A stretch of DNA of 64,000 nt from Diploptera punctata. Its lineage: Eukaryota > Arthropoda > Insecta > Blattodea > Blaberidae. The notes beneath the pieces are model-generated. The model saw nothing but the letters and a program-made list of their open reading frames with translations. It searched no databases and had not been told where the DNA came from. The number at the start of each line of letters is the position of its first letter. Within the stretch, counting starts at the first letter, position 1. Where the stretch lies: assembly GCA_030220185.1 (NCBI GenBank), contig JASPKZ010003435.1:752501-816500 (forward strand). The letters are read 5' to 3'. The translations under genes were made by a program, and so were the position numbers. Positions 1 to 10,260 of the stretch are shown here, in pieces.

Positions 1-18
1 ATATATATATATATATTA
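1..18. repeat. (AT)n microsatellite
   Basis: The window opens inside an AT dinucleotide run; its true left edge lies outside. Confidence 0.9.
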
Positions 19-61
19 CTTATACTATGAACCTCTAAAATATTTAATTTCTTTCCCAAAT

Positions 62-648
62 ATAGGAATAAGATGCACAAAGAAATTAAACATAGGCTCA
101 ATTCTGGAAATGCGTGCTATTATGCATTGCAGAGACTCTTGATGTCCGAACTCCTTTCAAAAAACGTTAAGCTGAAAATATATAAAACTATTATTCTACC
201 AGTTATATTATATGGGTGCGAAACATGGACTCTTACTTTAAGGGAGGAAAGGAGATTACGAGTATTTGAGAATAAAGTTCTTAGGAAAATTTTTGGACCA
301 AAGAGAGATGAACAGACAGGTGAATGGAGAAGACTACATAACAATGAACTACATGGTCTTTATAGGAAGCCAGATATAATAAGAACAATTAAGTCTCATA
401 GACTGCGATGGGCAGGACATGTTGCACGTATGGGGAATGAAAGACGTGCATGGAAACTTCTTGTAGGAAAGCCAGAAGGAAAACGCCCAGTTGGTAGACC
501 AAGAATGAGGTGGGAGAACAACATTAACTATGATTTGAGGGAAGTAGAATATACAGGGAATGATTGGAAAGTATTGGCTCAGGATAGGGATGTATGGAGA
601 GCTTATGTCCGCGCGGCCATGAACCTACGGGTTCTTAAGTGCCAGTGA
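62..648 (+). pseudogene. LINE group 1, ORF2 C-terminus (5'-truncated)
   Basis: An open frame of 191 codons (73-648) encodes the region downstream of a non-LTR reverse transcriptase. It reads LKIYKTIILPVILYGCETW (thumb/connection region), then HRLRWAGHVARM, KPEGKRPVGRPRMRW and ends AAMNLRVLKCQ before TGA. This is the usual C-terminal part of insect LINE endonuclease-reverse transcriptases; the endonuclease and the catalytic FADD core are missing, so the copy is 5'-truncated. The frame has no internal stop, so this copy is younger than its relatives at 10.6, 19.9, 43.2, 44.2, 50.5 and 54.2 kb. The ATG at 73 is only an internal methionine. LINE clade (RTE-, R4- or jockey-like) cannot be fixed from this fragment. 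Confidence 0.85.
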
Positions 649-668
649 GTAAGTAAGTAAGTAAGTAA
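649..668 (+). repeat. (AAGT)n LINE 3' tail
   Basis: A short AAGT repeat directly follows the LINE stop codon. Group 1 copies at 10.64 kb (minus) and 54.34 kb end in related AGTT/AGTG repeats, so this is the element's 3' tail rather than a chance microsatellite. Confidence 0.75.
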
Positions 669-1307
669 TATAATATAATTCAATTTCAATCGATTTTTAC
701 TTATGGGTTCCCTATTGATTACTTCTTCCATTCATTCTAAATAATTTTCGAAATTCCTCGACTTACCATTTTAGTCTTCGATATTCCACTATATGAATGT
801 ATGTACGATCCTATATTTTCTAGACGGTATACCCCCTTTTCATTTCATATTGTAACATAATATCTAGTTCAATTATATCTAATTCATAAATAATACCTCT
901 GTATTTCTAGTATCTCGAACATTCCATCTTCCCGAAATAACGATTATTTTTATAGTATTTGTCAGAGTCTTTTACATCCATTCTTCTTTAAAACTTCGGA
1001 TATTTTAACAAATTTAGTTTCAATATACAGAGAGTTGGCCCATTTCACCGACCACGAAACTGGAGGACCAGTTACGAAATTTTGGCGTTATCTTTCACTA
1101 AAACGAATGTTTTCACCTCAGATAACTAGCTTGCTCATCCCGGGAGGTATTTTATACCTCTCCTATCTCTCATGACAGTCCAAAATTCGCTTAAATTACA
1201 CAGATATGAGTGATGGTTCTTTTAATTTTCTTTCGTAAATTCAATTCCATTAACGCAGTTTAACCTCTCGCTTTATAGGTACTTTTATGTGCCACACGCC
1301 ACCTGGA
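669..1307. other. No feature seen
   Basis: AT-rich sequence without a recognisable gene or repeat. Confidence 0.5.
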
Positions 1308-1357
1308 CCTTACAGTTACACGACCTGTCGGGAGAGGGATTTAAACAATGGATCACA
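1308..1357 (+). repeat. Short dispersed repeat (copy 1)
   Basis: About 50 bp including ACACGACCTG, GGGAGAGGGATTTAAA and GGATCACATA recur at 9183-9232 with scattered differences. The family is not recognised. Confidence 0.5.
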
Positions 1358-1494
1358 TACTTAATATTTTAGCACAAAAAGTACATGGAGCGCCTCCCCA
1401 AATGAGCGATCAGCTCAAAGTCTGGACCTTCTCCGACAACACAGAATTAAGACGAAACGCACCATTCGCACGAACATTCATATTAAACATGGCG

Positions 1495-1660
1495 AATATA
1501 TTAATCATGATTATGAATGACAACATGATGTTCAGGGATCGTTTATGTCTTAAAGGTTCCCAAAATTTGTGTTACAGGTGACGAAAAACTCCGAAAAAAT
1601 CCTCATCCAAGAAACTTGTCCCGACCGGGGATTTAACCTCGGCCCACTGCTTACGAGGCG
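1495..1660 (-). mobile_element. SINE group C fragment
   Basis: Read on the minus strand, a tRNA-like head (GAGGTTAAATCCCCGGTCGG is the degenerate B box) is followed by the group C body with TTTTTC, ACCTGTAACACA and the GATCCCTGAACATCATG end. The same order is seen at 31558, 53966 and, inverted, 17945. No target duplication was identified. Confidence 0.6.
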
Positions 1661-2879
1661 CTTTTGTAAATAATGTTTGTTAAATAATATAAACGTAAAT
1701 TTATTGTCTTTATCATGTATTTTATTAGCCTTTTCGTTTGTATTTTATAATTATTTTAATATATTTAATAACATAAAGAGTAATGTGGTTACATATTTAA
1801 CAATAAGTAACTAAAATATCTTAAAAAATGTAAATTGGTTATAAAAATTACAGTTATTTATTATTGAGGTGTATAATTTTATTACCAAATTTGTTGATCA
1901 ATTCGAACAACTAGATGCAATATAATAACTTTATACAAACTTTTATCTCTCTTTTGCTTTAAATATCCCGCAGGTTGAATACCACATTCAATAAAACCCT
2001 CCATTAGTGCTTATTTCCAGACAACTGAATCCAGATAATACATTCGACATCAACTCCCTAAAATACATTCAAATATTATCCTCCCATCTAAGCCTAGGCC
2101 TTTCTAAAGGTCTGTACGCCAAGGTTTTTCCAATAAGAATGTTGAAAGATATTATATTTTCACCATTTAGAGCTGTAGAAAACATTTTTCTACGCGTTTA
2201 ACTGCAATAAATAATAAACAAATAATTTAGACAAACTAGGATATATTTTGCGATTAAACATTTGTTAATAAATGTGACGATAACCAGTCGAATAGGTTAA
2301 TGTAGAAAAAGCATCAACCAATCATTGCTTATTGTTATAACAAGTAGTATAATCTCCATGATAGTAAAATATTGCAGTTTTCATTGTCACCAGAGGTACT
2401 ATGCCTAAATTATTTGTATATGTACGTAAAAAAAGGACTCATTTCACCTGGTATTATAAAATCTAACTCGTTTTTAGCCCTTAAAGGATCTCACAAAATT
2501 CTAAAAATCATCTGTATTCTTTGTAATTAAAATACATTTTAGCAAAATCAAAATTATAGTAATCATTATTTGCTTACAGAATTAAATTGGAAACTCCGTG
2601 TAATACGATTGATTTCCTCACATTCGGCCGGCTGGAATTTCTCAGAAAATAAGGAAATTACATTATACGAAATTTAGAGATTCTCAAAAAACATTTCAAA
2701 TCTGTGTATGAAATTAAAATGATAATATAAAATTATAAAATTGTTACCTAATACGTCCGTTTCCTCAACTTTGTAGACTATTGTTTCACTAGAGGCCTTC
2801 CGAGACTATTTCCATGATCAGAAGACGGAGCAGGAGATACGTTTTTATCTTTAACTTTTACAGGAATTAATCACTATGA
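1661..2879. other. No feature seen
   Basis: AT-rich stretch with only short open frames and no recognisable repeat. Confidence 0.5.
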
Positions 2880-3555
2880 GGTTTGATTTATGATGAAATC
2901 AAATGTTTCTTACCTCTCCTCATACAAATCTTCTAAGTAGATAGCAATTTCGAGACCATAACGTTCTCATCTTCAGTACTATTTTGGCGAACGATGTTAT
3001 GTCGATCGGAAAAAACTCTTATTCTTCCCTCTGCTGGTGGACCGATGAACCTCTGGATCTGAGCCTTTCTTTGGAACTATATGGTTTATATCTAAAGGTT
3101 GGATATGTAAGAAACAAGAAAGATAAAATATTTATAGAAACATATTTTCGTACAAATTTTCCAAAATTTGACATTGATTAACTTAGTTTTTACGAAAAGT
3201 TATTTTCATATCAAGCTCAAGTGTGGTATAATTATATACAAGAACTTTAGGGAATTTTGAAGTTCATAAGTTTTCCTTTGTTTTTCTGAATGTGGATTTT
3301 TTCCCAAACCGTGAGTTCCTTTTTTTTTTTATCTATTTGTTTTATTTGACTGGCTTTTCATTCAATTAAATTCTGACCTGATCCAGAGGTTCATCGGTCC
3401 ACCAACAGAGGGAAGAAGAAGAGTTTCTTCCGATCGACATACCATCAGTCGCCAAAATAGTACTGAAGATGAGACCGTTATGTTCCTGAAATCGCGATCT
3501 ACTTAGAAGATTTTTATGAGGAGAGGTAGGAAACAATTGATTTAACCATAAGTCT
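2880..3555. repeat. Foldback (long inverted repeat)
   Basis: An arm at about 2880-3062 is repeated in inverted orientation at about 3372-3555 with roughly 85-90% identity by eye. Both arms contain TCTTCTAAGTAGAT, CATCTTCAGTACTATTTTGG, TATGTCGATCGGAA and GGTGGACCGATGAACC. About 310 bp separate them. The short open frames 2984-3181 and 3366-3677 are the two arms read through, ending in the shared peptide SLCWWTDEPLD, and are not independent genes. A foldback/MITE or an inverted local duplication are both possible. Confidence 0.7.
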
Positions 3556-3703
3556 TTATCTGCTGATCCTGAATCATACATTTTTAATTCTGTGACATAC
3601 TTCAAAGGGATTTTATCATGAATTTGATTAAATGTTAACTCTGTGTATGAGTTATAATCACTCTGTATCTTACACAAAATTATTAAAAATAATTTGTTAC
3701 TGT

Positions 3704-4021
3704 CTAAAGTAGAGGATAACTTGTTATTTTTATAAACGTAGTCGCTAATGGGGTGGCTTCATAGCTGCGGAGGTCATGAACCTCAAATATCTGGAAAGAG
3801 CCAACGACAGTTTGCATTGCAGTCGACTGGAGACTTACAACCTCTGACATTTTATGTGCTCTGTCGCTCCATGTGGGCGCCTCTGTCAGAAAAAATGTAG
3901 ACCGCCCTGTCGACACTCTCAGGAAAATATTCCTCGCCCCAGAAGCTGCAATATCATAAAAGCACCATATGTTCACCACCAACGTTTCTAAATGACGTTT
4001 AATCATCCAGTCCAGTGCCAT
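3704..4021 (-). CDS. Unrecognised 105-codon open frame
   Basis: An ATG-initiated frame starting MALDWMIKRHLETLVVNI on the minus strand. I see no known motif, no signal peptide and no splice context. It lies between a foldback and a LINE and may be part of an unrecognised element or a chance frame. Confidence 0.2.
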   Translation of the reverse strand: MALDWMIKRHLETLVVNIWCFYDIAASGARNIFLRVSTGRSTFFLTEAPTWSDRAHKMSEVVSLQSTAMQTVVGSFQIFEVHDLRSYEATPLATTFIKITSYPLL

Positions 4022-4224
4022 TAACCTTTATATATCGTGAAAGCTAAAAATGTATCTTCCCTGTCAAATAGATTTTAATTTAATTTAGTGCAACAAGAAC
4101 ATTTTAAAGAGGTAGCACAAATAAGATTATAATTTTAAATATATATTCCTTCATATAAATGTTTCTTCATACATTTATTTGTCTTCCTTATATGTGTTCT
4201 CTATCTTGAGGGGTAGCAGGACAT

Positions 4225-4226
<2 letters not shown>

Positions 4227-4261
<35 letters not shown>
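4227..4261. repeat. (AAT)n at LINE 3' end
   Basis: A trinucleotide repeat abuts the 3' end of the minus-strand LINE that follows, consistent with a simple-repeat 3' tail of that LINE. Confidence 0.8.
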
Positions 4262-4262
<1 letters not shown>

Positions 4263-4370
4263 GCTTTATTTTACCTGGCAGAGTTAAGGCCTTAAGGCCT
4301 TGTCTACCACTCAACCAGGTTTAAAAAAAAATACAAACAAAAAAAAAATAGTCTTAAATCTAAATTACAA

Positions 4371-4391
4371 TATATATATATATATATATAT
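4371..4391. repeat. (TA)n microsatellite
   Basis: A short TA run lies inside the LINE 3' UTR. Confidence 0.85.
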
Positions 4392-4549
4392 GTAAACGAT
4401 TACAAGTTATGAATACAATACAATTAATATTTATAATGTATTTTGATTTACTCTAAATTTAACGAATTAAATATATAATATGCACAATATATATAAAAAA
4501 CGAGGAAAAGATTAATGACATAGTATAAAATTATATAAATAGAGGAAAA

Positions 4550-5020
4550 TTAATTATTAGACAACAGGTAACTGTATAAGCGTGACTTAAAGGTTCCAAG
4601 TGTGCGGCAACCCCTGATATCTTGAGGTAGGAGATTCCAGGAGCGGGCAGAGGCTACTGTGAAGGAAGTAGAATAGGAGGAAGTGCTATGAAGAGGAATT
4701 GTTAGCAGACTGCTATCTTGTGATCTAGTGTCAATATTGTGGTAAGAGGATAACTTCTCAAATCTGGACGCCAGGTAAGTAGGGATGTAGGAATTCAGAA
4801 GCTTGAAAAGTAGTGAAAGAGAGTGCAATTTACGTCTGTCAGTAAGACGGAGCCAAGAGAGGTTATTAAAGTGTTCGGAAATGTGGTCATAACGGCGGAT
4901 ATTGAAAATGAATCGAACGCAAGCATTATGAACACGCTGCAGTCTCTGCGACAAGTCATAGTTTAGATCATTATATATAATGTCACAATAATCGAAGTGT
5001 GGTAACACAAGATTCTGCAC
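4550..5020 (-). pseudogene. LINE group 4 ORF2 C-terminal part
   Basis: The frame reads LVLPHFDYCDIIYNDL near its start, RLQRVHNACVRFIF, then the conserved tail SARSWNLLPQDIRGC and FKSRLYSYLLSNN. These are the features of the region C-terminal to the reverse transcriptase in jockey/L2-like LINEs. It is offset by one base from the upstream frame; the join near 5020-5030 is a single indel, since the reading LVQNLVLPHFDYC continues the reverse transcriptase homology. Confidence 0.8.
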
Positions 5021-5930
5021 AAGGATTTGTTTTAAACGAAACTGGGAGAAAATTCTTTAAACGTCTAAGATAATGTAAGATGGAGAAAGTCTTTTTACAT
5101 ATGTGTTTCACTTGTGTTTGCCAGGTTAAATTTGCGTCTAGATGTAGTCCAAGATCTATTACTGAAGAAGAATAAGGGATAATTATATTATTTATAGTAA
5201 TGTTTGGAAGTGTAGATATGTCAAAGGTTGTAAGCAGTCTTTGTTGTCCCATTAGAATTACTTGTGACTTGTTAGGATTTAGATTTAGACCGATACTTGA
5301 AGACCAGTTAAAGATGGATATGAGATCGTCATTCATTTTTGTCAAGCTGTTATAGAGAGAATGAGGAGGTGAATGTAGGTAAATTTGGAGATCATCAGCG
5401 TAGAGGTGATAACAGCAGTGCTTTAGTACAGTTGGCAAGTCATTTATGTAGATTGAGAAAAGAAGAGGTCCGAGAACACTGCCCTGGGGGACTCCAGCCG
5501 GCACGTTGCGCCAAGACGAAGATCTAGAGTTTAATGAAACGTATTGTTGACGACCGTGCAGGTATGAGTCGAACCAGGATACAGCGCTGTCAGACAAGTG
5601 TAGGTGCTTGAGCTTTATCATAAGTAAGTCGTGGTCTACTGTGTCAAAAGCTTTGCTGAAGTCAAGTAAGGTTAAAGGAGTCAATTGACGTCTGTCCACG
5701 GCTTCACGAATATCTTCAGTAATTTTTAGCAAAGCTGTGGTTGTGCTATGGCCAGATCTAAAGCCGGATTGATAAGGATCAAGGAGGTGATTTTCTTGGA
5801 GATATTTAGTCATTTGCTTATGTACAATATGTTCCAGGGCTTTAGATAATGTCGGAAGGATGCTAATCGGTCGGTAGTCATTACAGCTAGTTGGTGTACT
5901 TATTTTTGGTATAGGCCGAACTCTAGGCCA
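5021..5930 (-). pseudogene. LINE group 4 reverse transcriptase
   Basis: Open from the 5' truncation point through 5813 (first ATG, internal) to the frameshift near 5022. Visible reverse transcriptase blocks in order: NDYRPISILPTLSKALE (fingers), LLDFSKAFDTVDHDLL (first catalytic aspartate), VPQGSVLGPLLFSIYINDLP, and the catalytic YADDLQIY box with both aspartates intact. The remaining frame after the shift, ending ESCVTTLRLL, is out-of-frame sequence. The copy is inactive because it lacks the N-terminus and is frameshifted. Confidence 0.85.
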
Positions 5931-5950
5931 TCTCGTTGCTTCTATAACAA

Positions 5951-6049
5951 GTAAGCTTTTAAAGAGGATATTTACTTATAGAATTAACACTTCTTTATTT
6001 TTATGTTATAATCAGATTTTTACATTTAGGAATGAAGGCCAAATATTAC
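5951..6049. other. No feature seen
   Basis: Short AT-rich spacer between the LINE and a tRNA-like element. Confidence 0.5.
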
Positions 6050-6065
6050 AAGGAAAGAAGAATAA

Positions 6066-6135
6066 ACGCCTGAACTGGGATTTGAACTCGAGACCTCTAA
6101 CTCTATAAGTTAATTCATTCCCAATTCTCAGGCGT
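6066..6135 (-). tRNA. tRNA-like sequence with inverted tails
   Basis: On the minus strand a 70-nt segment begins ACGCCTG and ends CAGGCGT, a perfect 7-bp acceptor pairing, and contains the B-box-like GAGTTCAAATCCC. The D arm is poor, so it is not a functional tRNA gene. Its 3' end is followed by TTATTCTTC, and an inverted version of that tail (ATTTATTTTTCTTA, 6149-6162) lies beyond its 5' end. The same tail-core-tail arrangement occurs at 45.3, 51.6, 59.7 and 62.9 kb. Confidence 0.55.
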
Positions 6136-6274
6136 TCCAGCACAAATATTTATTTTTCTTATATATGTAAGGAATCGTCCGGCTAACTTGTATATAGAAA
6201 ACAAAGAAGATGTATAAGAAGATGAGAAAGGATTTTAAATCCTGAAGGAAGAAGTTGAACTAGCAATTAAGTAA

Positions 6275-6601
6275 ATGAAAAATGGGAAAGCAACAGGAGT
6301 AGATGAAATTCCCATTGAATTGGTTAAATGCTTGCGTGAAGGAAAGAAGGAAATTCTGCTTTTATGTAACAAGATATATAAAGAAGGTGAATGGCCGAAA
6401 AAAAATTTTGAGACAGAGTTAATACCAATACCGAAGAAAAATAATGCGAAGAAATGTAAGGAGCTGAGGACTATCAGCTTGATATCACACTCTGCAAAGA
6501 TTCTCCTGCGAATACTAAATCGATGTTCGATGTTTACGTTCCATGATGGAGCGCCAATTGGGAAAAGAACAGTTTGGCTTCAGGAAAGAAGAGGGCACTA
6601 G
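6275..6601 (+). pseudogene. LINE group 3 reverse transcriptase, fingers piece
   Basis: Longest uninterrupted frame of this LINE. It carries KNGKATGVDEIPIELVK, EGEWPKKNFETELIPIPKK and RTISLISHSAKILLRILNR, all standard fingers-domain blocks. The frame shifts after about 6535; the reading FGFRKEEGTRGAIGLIR continues the homology in another frame. Confidence 0.75.
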
Positions 6602-6959
6602 AGGTGCAATTGGACTGATACGAACAATAGGAGAAATATATATAAAAAGATAGAATAATTTTATGCAGTATTTGTTGACCTGGAAAGGGCCTTTGACAGA
6701 GTGAATTGGAATAAATTCAAGAGGATCTTGAAGAAAATTGGCCTGAACTGGAAGGCGAGGAGGCTCATAAGTAATCGTTACATGAAACAGCAAAAAAAAG
6801 TGAAGATAGGAAAATATATGTCAGAGGGAAGAGAAATTGGAAGGGGGTACGGCAAGGATGTCCTCTATCACCTACTCGTTTCAACATCTACCTGGAAGAC
6901 CTAATGATGAACTGCTTCAGCAATACGGGAGGCGTAAACATGGGAGGAACAAGAATAAA

Positions 6960-7239
6960 GTGCATAAGATTTGCTGATGAAATGGCTTAGCTAGCAGAAG
7001 ATGCAATGACACTGAGGAACATGATGATGGAGCTAAACGACAAGAGCGAGGATTATGGAATGAAAATAAATATAAATAAGACGAAGGTCATGATTATAGG
7101 AAGGAAACCAAGGAAGATAAACATGATGATTAAAGATGAGGCCATTGAGCAAGTGGAGAGCTTCAAATGCTTGGGTTATAATAGTAGTAACAAGAACTGC
7201 GGCCAAGAAATAAAGCAAAGGATAGCTATGGCAAAATAA
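6960..7239 (+). pseudogene. LINE group 3 palm/thumb piece
   Basis: CIRFADEMA then a stop codon, followed by LAEDAMTLRNMMMELND, KININKTKVMIIGR and QVESFKCLGYNS, which are the blocks directly downstream of the catalytic box. The catalytic FADD reads FADE and an in-frame stop follows, so it is inactive. Confidence 0.7.
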
Positions 7240-7740
7240 CTTTTTTACAAGAAGAGAAGCATTTTCTGCGAACATTTGGCAAAATAATTACGGAAGACGT
7301 TAGTGACTTACTTTGTGTGGAGTGTAGCATTGTATGGTGCAGAGACGTGGACATTTTGACGGGATGAGGAAATACGACTGGAAGCTTTTGAGATGTGGAT
7401 ATGGAGAAGGATGGAACATATAAAATAGACAGACAGAATAAAAATAATAAATATATGCTAGACAGAGTGGGTGAAGGAAGAACAACGCTGGAACTCATAA
7501 AAAAGGAAAATAAATTGGATTGGCAACTCGCTAAGACGAAACTGCCTGCTGACGGATGCCCTAGAAGAATGGTCTACGGAAAGAAAGTTAGAGACAGAAA
7601 AAATACATCAGATGATAGACAATATTAAAATAAATGGTTTGTAACGGATTCAAAGAAGAAGGCTAAGTTAAGCAAAGAGTGGAGAATGCTGAGTGTGTAG
7701 TGAAAGACCTGTTTTTGGATAGAGCATTATGAATGAATGT

Positions 7741-8124
7741 TGCAGATATTGAGCAGTTTATATTAACTTACTTATTCAACACTATTTATACCATTTCTCT
7801 TCACAAATAATTCTGATAAATATATTCTATCATATAAATCAATAAATGTTTGTGATCGCAACTGGTAGAAATAACCTATTTTAACTGTCATCTTAAAAGA
7901 TTCTGACAAGAACAAGTTAGTGTAGTAATAAGGGACATGTCCTTCTAATGAACTTCTAACAAGATCTCTCACCTCTACGCAGTACCTTGTTTGTACCTTC
8001 AAATATAAATCCTACAAAAAGAAGATAAAGCAACATGAAAATAATTAATCAATAACCGCTGTATTATCAAATCAATGCCCTCAGCAGTTTCTTAACAGGC
8101 GATATTTTAATTAACGCACAAATC
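7741..8124. other. No feature seen
   Basis: Contains a 76-codon minus-strand frame (7772-8002) without recognisable motif; nothing else supports it. Confidence 0.4.
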
Positions 8125-8408
8125 TAGGAAACATCATCATCATGCTTTTACAGTCCGTTGCACAGGCCCTGACCGCCCTTACAATGCGCCTCCATGCCTA
8201 TCTATTCTCCGCCTTCCTTCTCCATCCTTGTACACCCAGTGTCCTCAGGTCCTGTTCAATACAGTTCAGCCTTCTAATATTAGGATGTCCAACTCTTCGG
8301 TTTCCATTTATAGTTGTCAGTGTAACTTCACGACATATGTCTGATTCCTCTTCTAAAGAGATGTCCTAGCCATCTAATTCTTGCCGTCTTAATTGTCCTA
8401 GTGATATA
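8125..8408 (-). pseudogene. LINE group 5, 3' end fragment
   Basis: On the minus strand: TARIRWLGHLFR, then after one frameshift EESDICREVTLTTINGNRR and VGHPNIRRLNCIEQDLRTLG, ending near TDCKSMMMM. This is the C-terminal part of a LINE ORF2 whose 3' end is an ATG-rich run. It abuts the plus-strand group 2 fragment. Confidence 0.6.
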
Positions 8409-9085
8409 TGTAACATTAGCTTTTGAAAATGACCAGATTTTAATAAAATCAGAAGACGAATTACAAAAAATTCCGTATAAACTAAACGAAATATAAGAAA
8501 TATATAAAATGGAAATATCAAGAGAAAAATAAAAAACAATGACTTTCTAGGCGCTCAACCAGTTCGGTCAAAAATAATATTAGAAAATAAACAGGCGACA
8601 AAATATAACTTCCTAGGTTGCGAAATATCATACAGAATGAAAACAGATATAAATAATGAACTAAATAAGTTTATACAAGACAATGACAGTTCCTATTATT
8701 ACTTACGGGTACGAAAAATGGACAGCGACAACAAAACAATTTACCAGAATCCAAGCTGCTGAAATTAAATATCTCAGACCAGTAGCATGATATCAAAGAA
8801 CAGGCAAAAAAACAACACAGAAATAAAGCAACTAAAAATAGGGGAATTAAGCACAACAATAGTGAAATACAGAACCAACTGGAAAGTACACTTAGCAAAG
8901 TTAGCTGAGAACAGAATACCAAAAGCAGCATACACTATTCACTAAGAGGAAGGAGTAGTTTGTGAAGACCAAAGAAAATATGGAAAGAACAGCAATTTGG
9001 AGCCGGAACATGCTAGCAAAAAGCCTAAATCCTGAAAAAGAAGGAGAAGAAATCTGCATCACCATATAGTTTATAAACAAGGAAA
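8405..9085 (+). pseudogene. LINE group 2 fragment
   Basis: Broken frames read AFENDQILIKSEDELQK (the FADDQ catalytic box decayed to FEND), then FLGCEIS, TVPIITYGYEKWTATTK, RIQAAEIKYLRPVA. This matches the palm-to-thumb segment of the group 2 copies at 38.9, 52.6 and 58.4 kb. Many stops; long-dead copy. Confidence 0.65.
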
Positions 9086-9182
9086 AAATCAAAGATACAT
9101 AACTTCAAAATAACATTTTCTTTCTTTTCAGTAGTTTAACCTATACCTTAATAACAATTTTTATATGTCCACAGCTTTGGGC

Positions 9183-9232
9183 TTTACAGGAACACGACCT
9201 GACGAGAGAGGATTTTAAATTCTGGATCACAT
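9183..9232 (+). repeat. Short dispersed repeat (copy 2)
   Basis: Second copy of the short unit at 1308-1357 (ACACGACCTG, GATTTTAAATTCTGGATCAC). Confidence 0.5.
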
Positions 9233-9532
9233 AGGCCTACATATATTTTAGACCACTAGGGTATTTAGGATCTCCACGCAAGATCGATTAGTTCAATGAC
9301 ACGACTATTTTCAGGACAGATATACAGGGAAAATTATTTAAACCGACAAACTCTGGGAGGTTGTAGGGGACACCAAAACAAATGTTTTCCCCTAATGCCA
9401 TTTTTTTCCTATGATGATTATTTAAACCGGTAGAGGGCGTATTACGCTCTTCAGTTGTCATGACTGCAACTGCTGTTGATGGTAGTAATTGTTTTGTCCA
9501 CCAGTGTAGTAGTGAATTGTATCTGTTTACTA

Positions 9533-9598
9533 ATGGAGCGATACACCTGGAGTGAGTACACTGATATGTGTGGACCGGTGTTGTTGGGTACTGTTTAA
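9533..9598 (+). pseudogene. DUF4817-type transposase N-terminus
   Basis: Starting at an ATG, the frame reads MERYTWSEYTDMCGPVLLGT, then Val and a stop. MERYTWSEYTDM matches the start of insect DUF4817 domain proteins (M.ERYT..EYTDM). The helix-turn-helix and first catalytic aspartate regions are deleted immediately downstream. Confidence 0.65.
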
Positions 9599-9639
9599 TC
9601 GAGACATATCTCGTACCTAGGCCATAAAATGGCAGGCAC

Positions 9640-9951
9640 TATTACAATTTTCTCGCCAGAGCATTTCCAGAATTGCTGGAAGACATCCCGCTCCCTACAA
9701 GACAATGCATGCGGTTCCAACATGACGGGGCGCCGGCACATTTCAGTCGTCGTGTGCGTCGATTCTTGAACCAACGATTTTCAGAAAAGTTCATTGGCAG
9801 AGGTGGTCCTGTACCATGGCCTGCTCGATCCCCAGATATGACCCCTTTGGATTTTTTGTGTGGGGAGAGATGGGCAACCTTGTTTACACAACTCCTGTTG
9901 CATCAGAAAAGGATCTGGTTGCCCGACAGTAGCAGCAGCAGGAGCAATTAA
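9640..9951 (+). pseudogene. Mariner-type transposase C-terminus
   Basis: The frame contains FQHDGAPAHFSRRVRRFL (second catalytic aspartate in QHDGAPAH) and PARSPDMTPLDF (third acidic position region). Directly after PLDF the homology moves to another frame, where VWGEMGNLVYTTPV can be read, so a single-base loss has broken the protein. The N-terminal two thirds are absent. Function in an active relative: DDE/D cut-and-paste transposition at TA sites. Confidence 0.8.
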
Positions 9952-10260
9952 CGATACTCCTGGAGTTTTTGCCCGTGTTAGACAGAACATGATCCGCCGG
10001 TGTAACCTTTGTTTACAAGTCAATGGAGGCATTTTTTAACCTCTACTGTAATTTAAGTAATTGCGTTGAGTTAATGTGTTGTCTCTTGGTAATAAAAAAT
10101 GAAAAAGTGTTTGTTGGTTTAATTAATTTGCCGCTAGAGAAATCTTCCTCTACCGGTTTAAATAATCCTCATAGGAAAACATGGCATTAGGGGAAATATT
10201 TGTTTTGGTGTCCCCTACAACCTCCTAGAGTTTGTCGGTTTAAATAATTTTCACCCTGTA

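Larger units (their letters stand above)
4262..5950 (-). mobile_element. LINE group 4, 5'-truncated copy
   Basis: A minus-strand non-LTR retrotransposon of about 1.7 kb. It enters in the fingers region (RPIPKISTPTSCNDYRPISI, about 5850-5930), includes the palm core and C-terminal region, then a 3' UTR ending CTGCCAGGTAAAATAAAG and a TTA-repeat tail. The endonuclease and ORF1 are missing. The 3' UTR palindrome around AAGGCCTTAAGGCCTT is shared with tails at 15.66 and 46.25 kb. The reverse transcriptase resembles jockey/L2-like LINEs (QSGFRSGHSTTTALL, YADDLQIY); I cannot choose the clade. Confidence 0.85.
6240..7740 (+). mobile_element. LINE group 3, degenerate copy
   Basis: Plus-strand LINE spanning fingers to 3' end in broken frames. 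Recognisable pieces: NGKATGVDEIPIELVKC (about 6277), ELRTISLISHSAKILLRI, VFVDLERAFDRVNWNKF (about 6666), RQGCPLSPTLFNIYLEDL (about 6850), IRFADEMA (about 6965), and VALYGAETWTF (about 7326). Several frameshifts and stops separate them. In the catalytic box the second aspartate is glutamate (FADE instead of FADD). This style of domain order (NGKA.G.DEIP ... GQ/RQGCPLSPTLFN ... YGAETW) is RTE-like in my judgement. A minus-strand 3' relative lies at 21.74-22.34 kb. Confidence 0.8.
9323..10260 (+). mobile_element. Mariner-type DNA transposon with intact TIRs
   Basis: A 938-bp unit bounded by terminal inverted repeats of about 114 bp (9323-9436 and 10147-10260). Both ends begin TACAGGG/TACAGGGTG and contain TTTAAACCGACAAACTC and GTAGGGGACACCAAAACAAA. 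The TA at each end is the expected Tc1/mariner target duplication. Inside are the two ends of a DUF4817-type transposase with the middle deleted, so this is a deletion derivative that still has the sequences needed for mobilisation in trans. Related transposase pieces lie at 32.1 and 60.0 kb. Confidence 0.85.
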
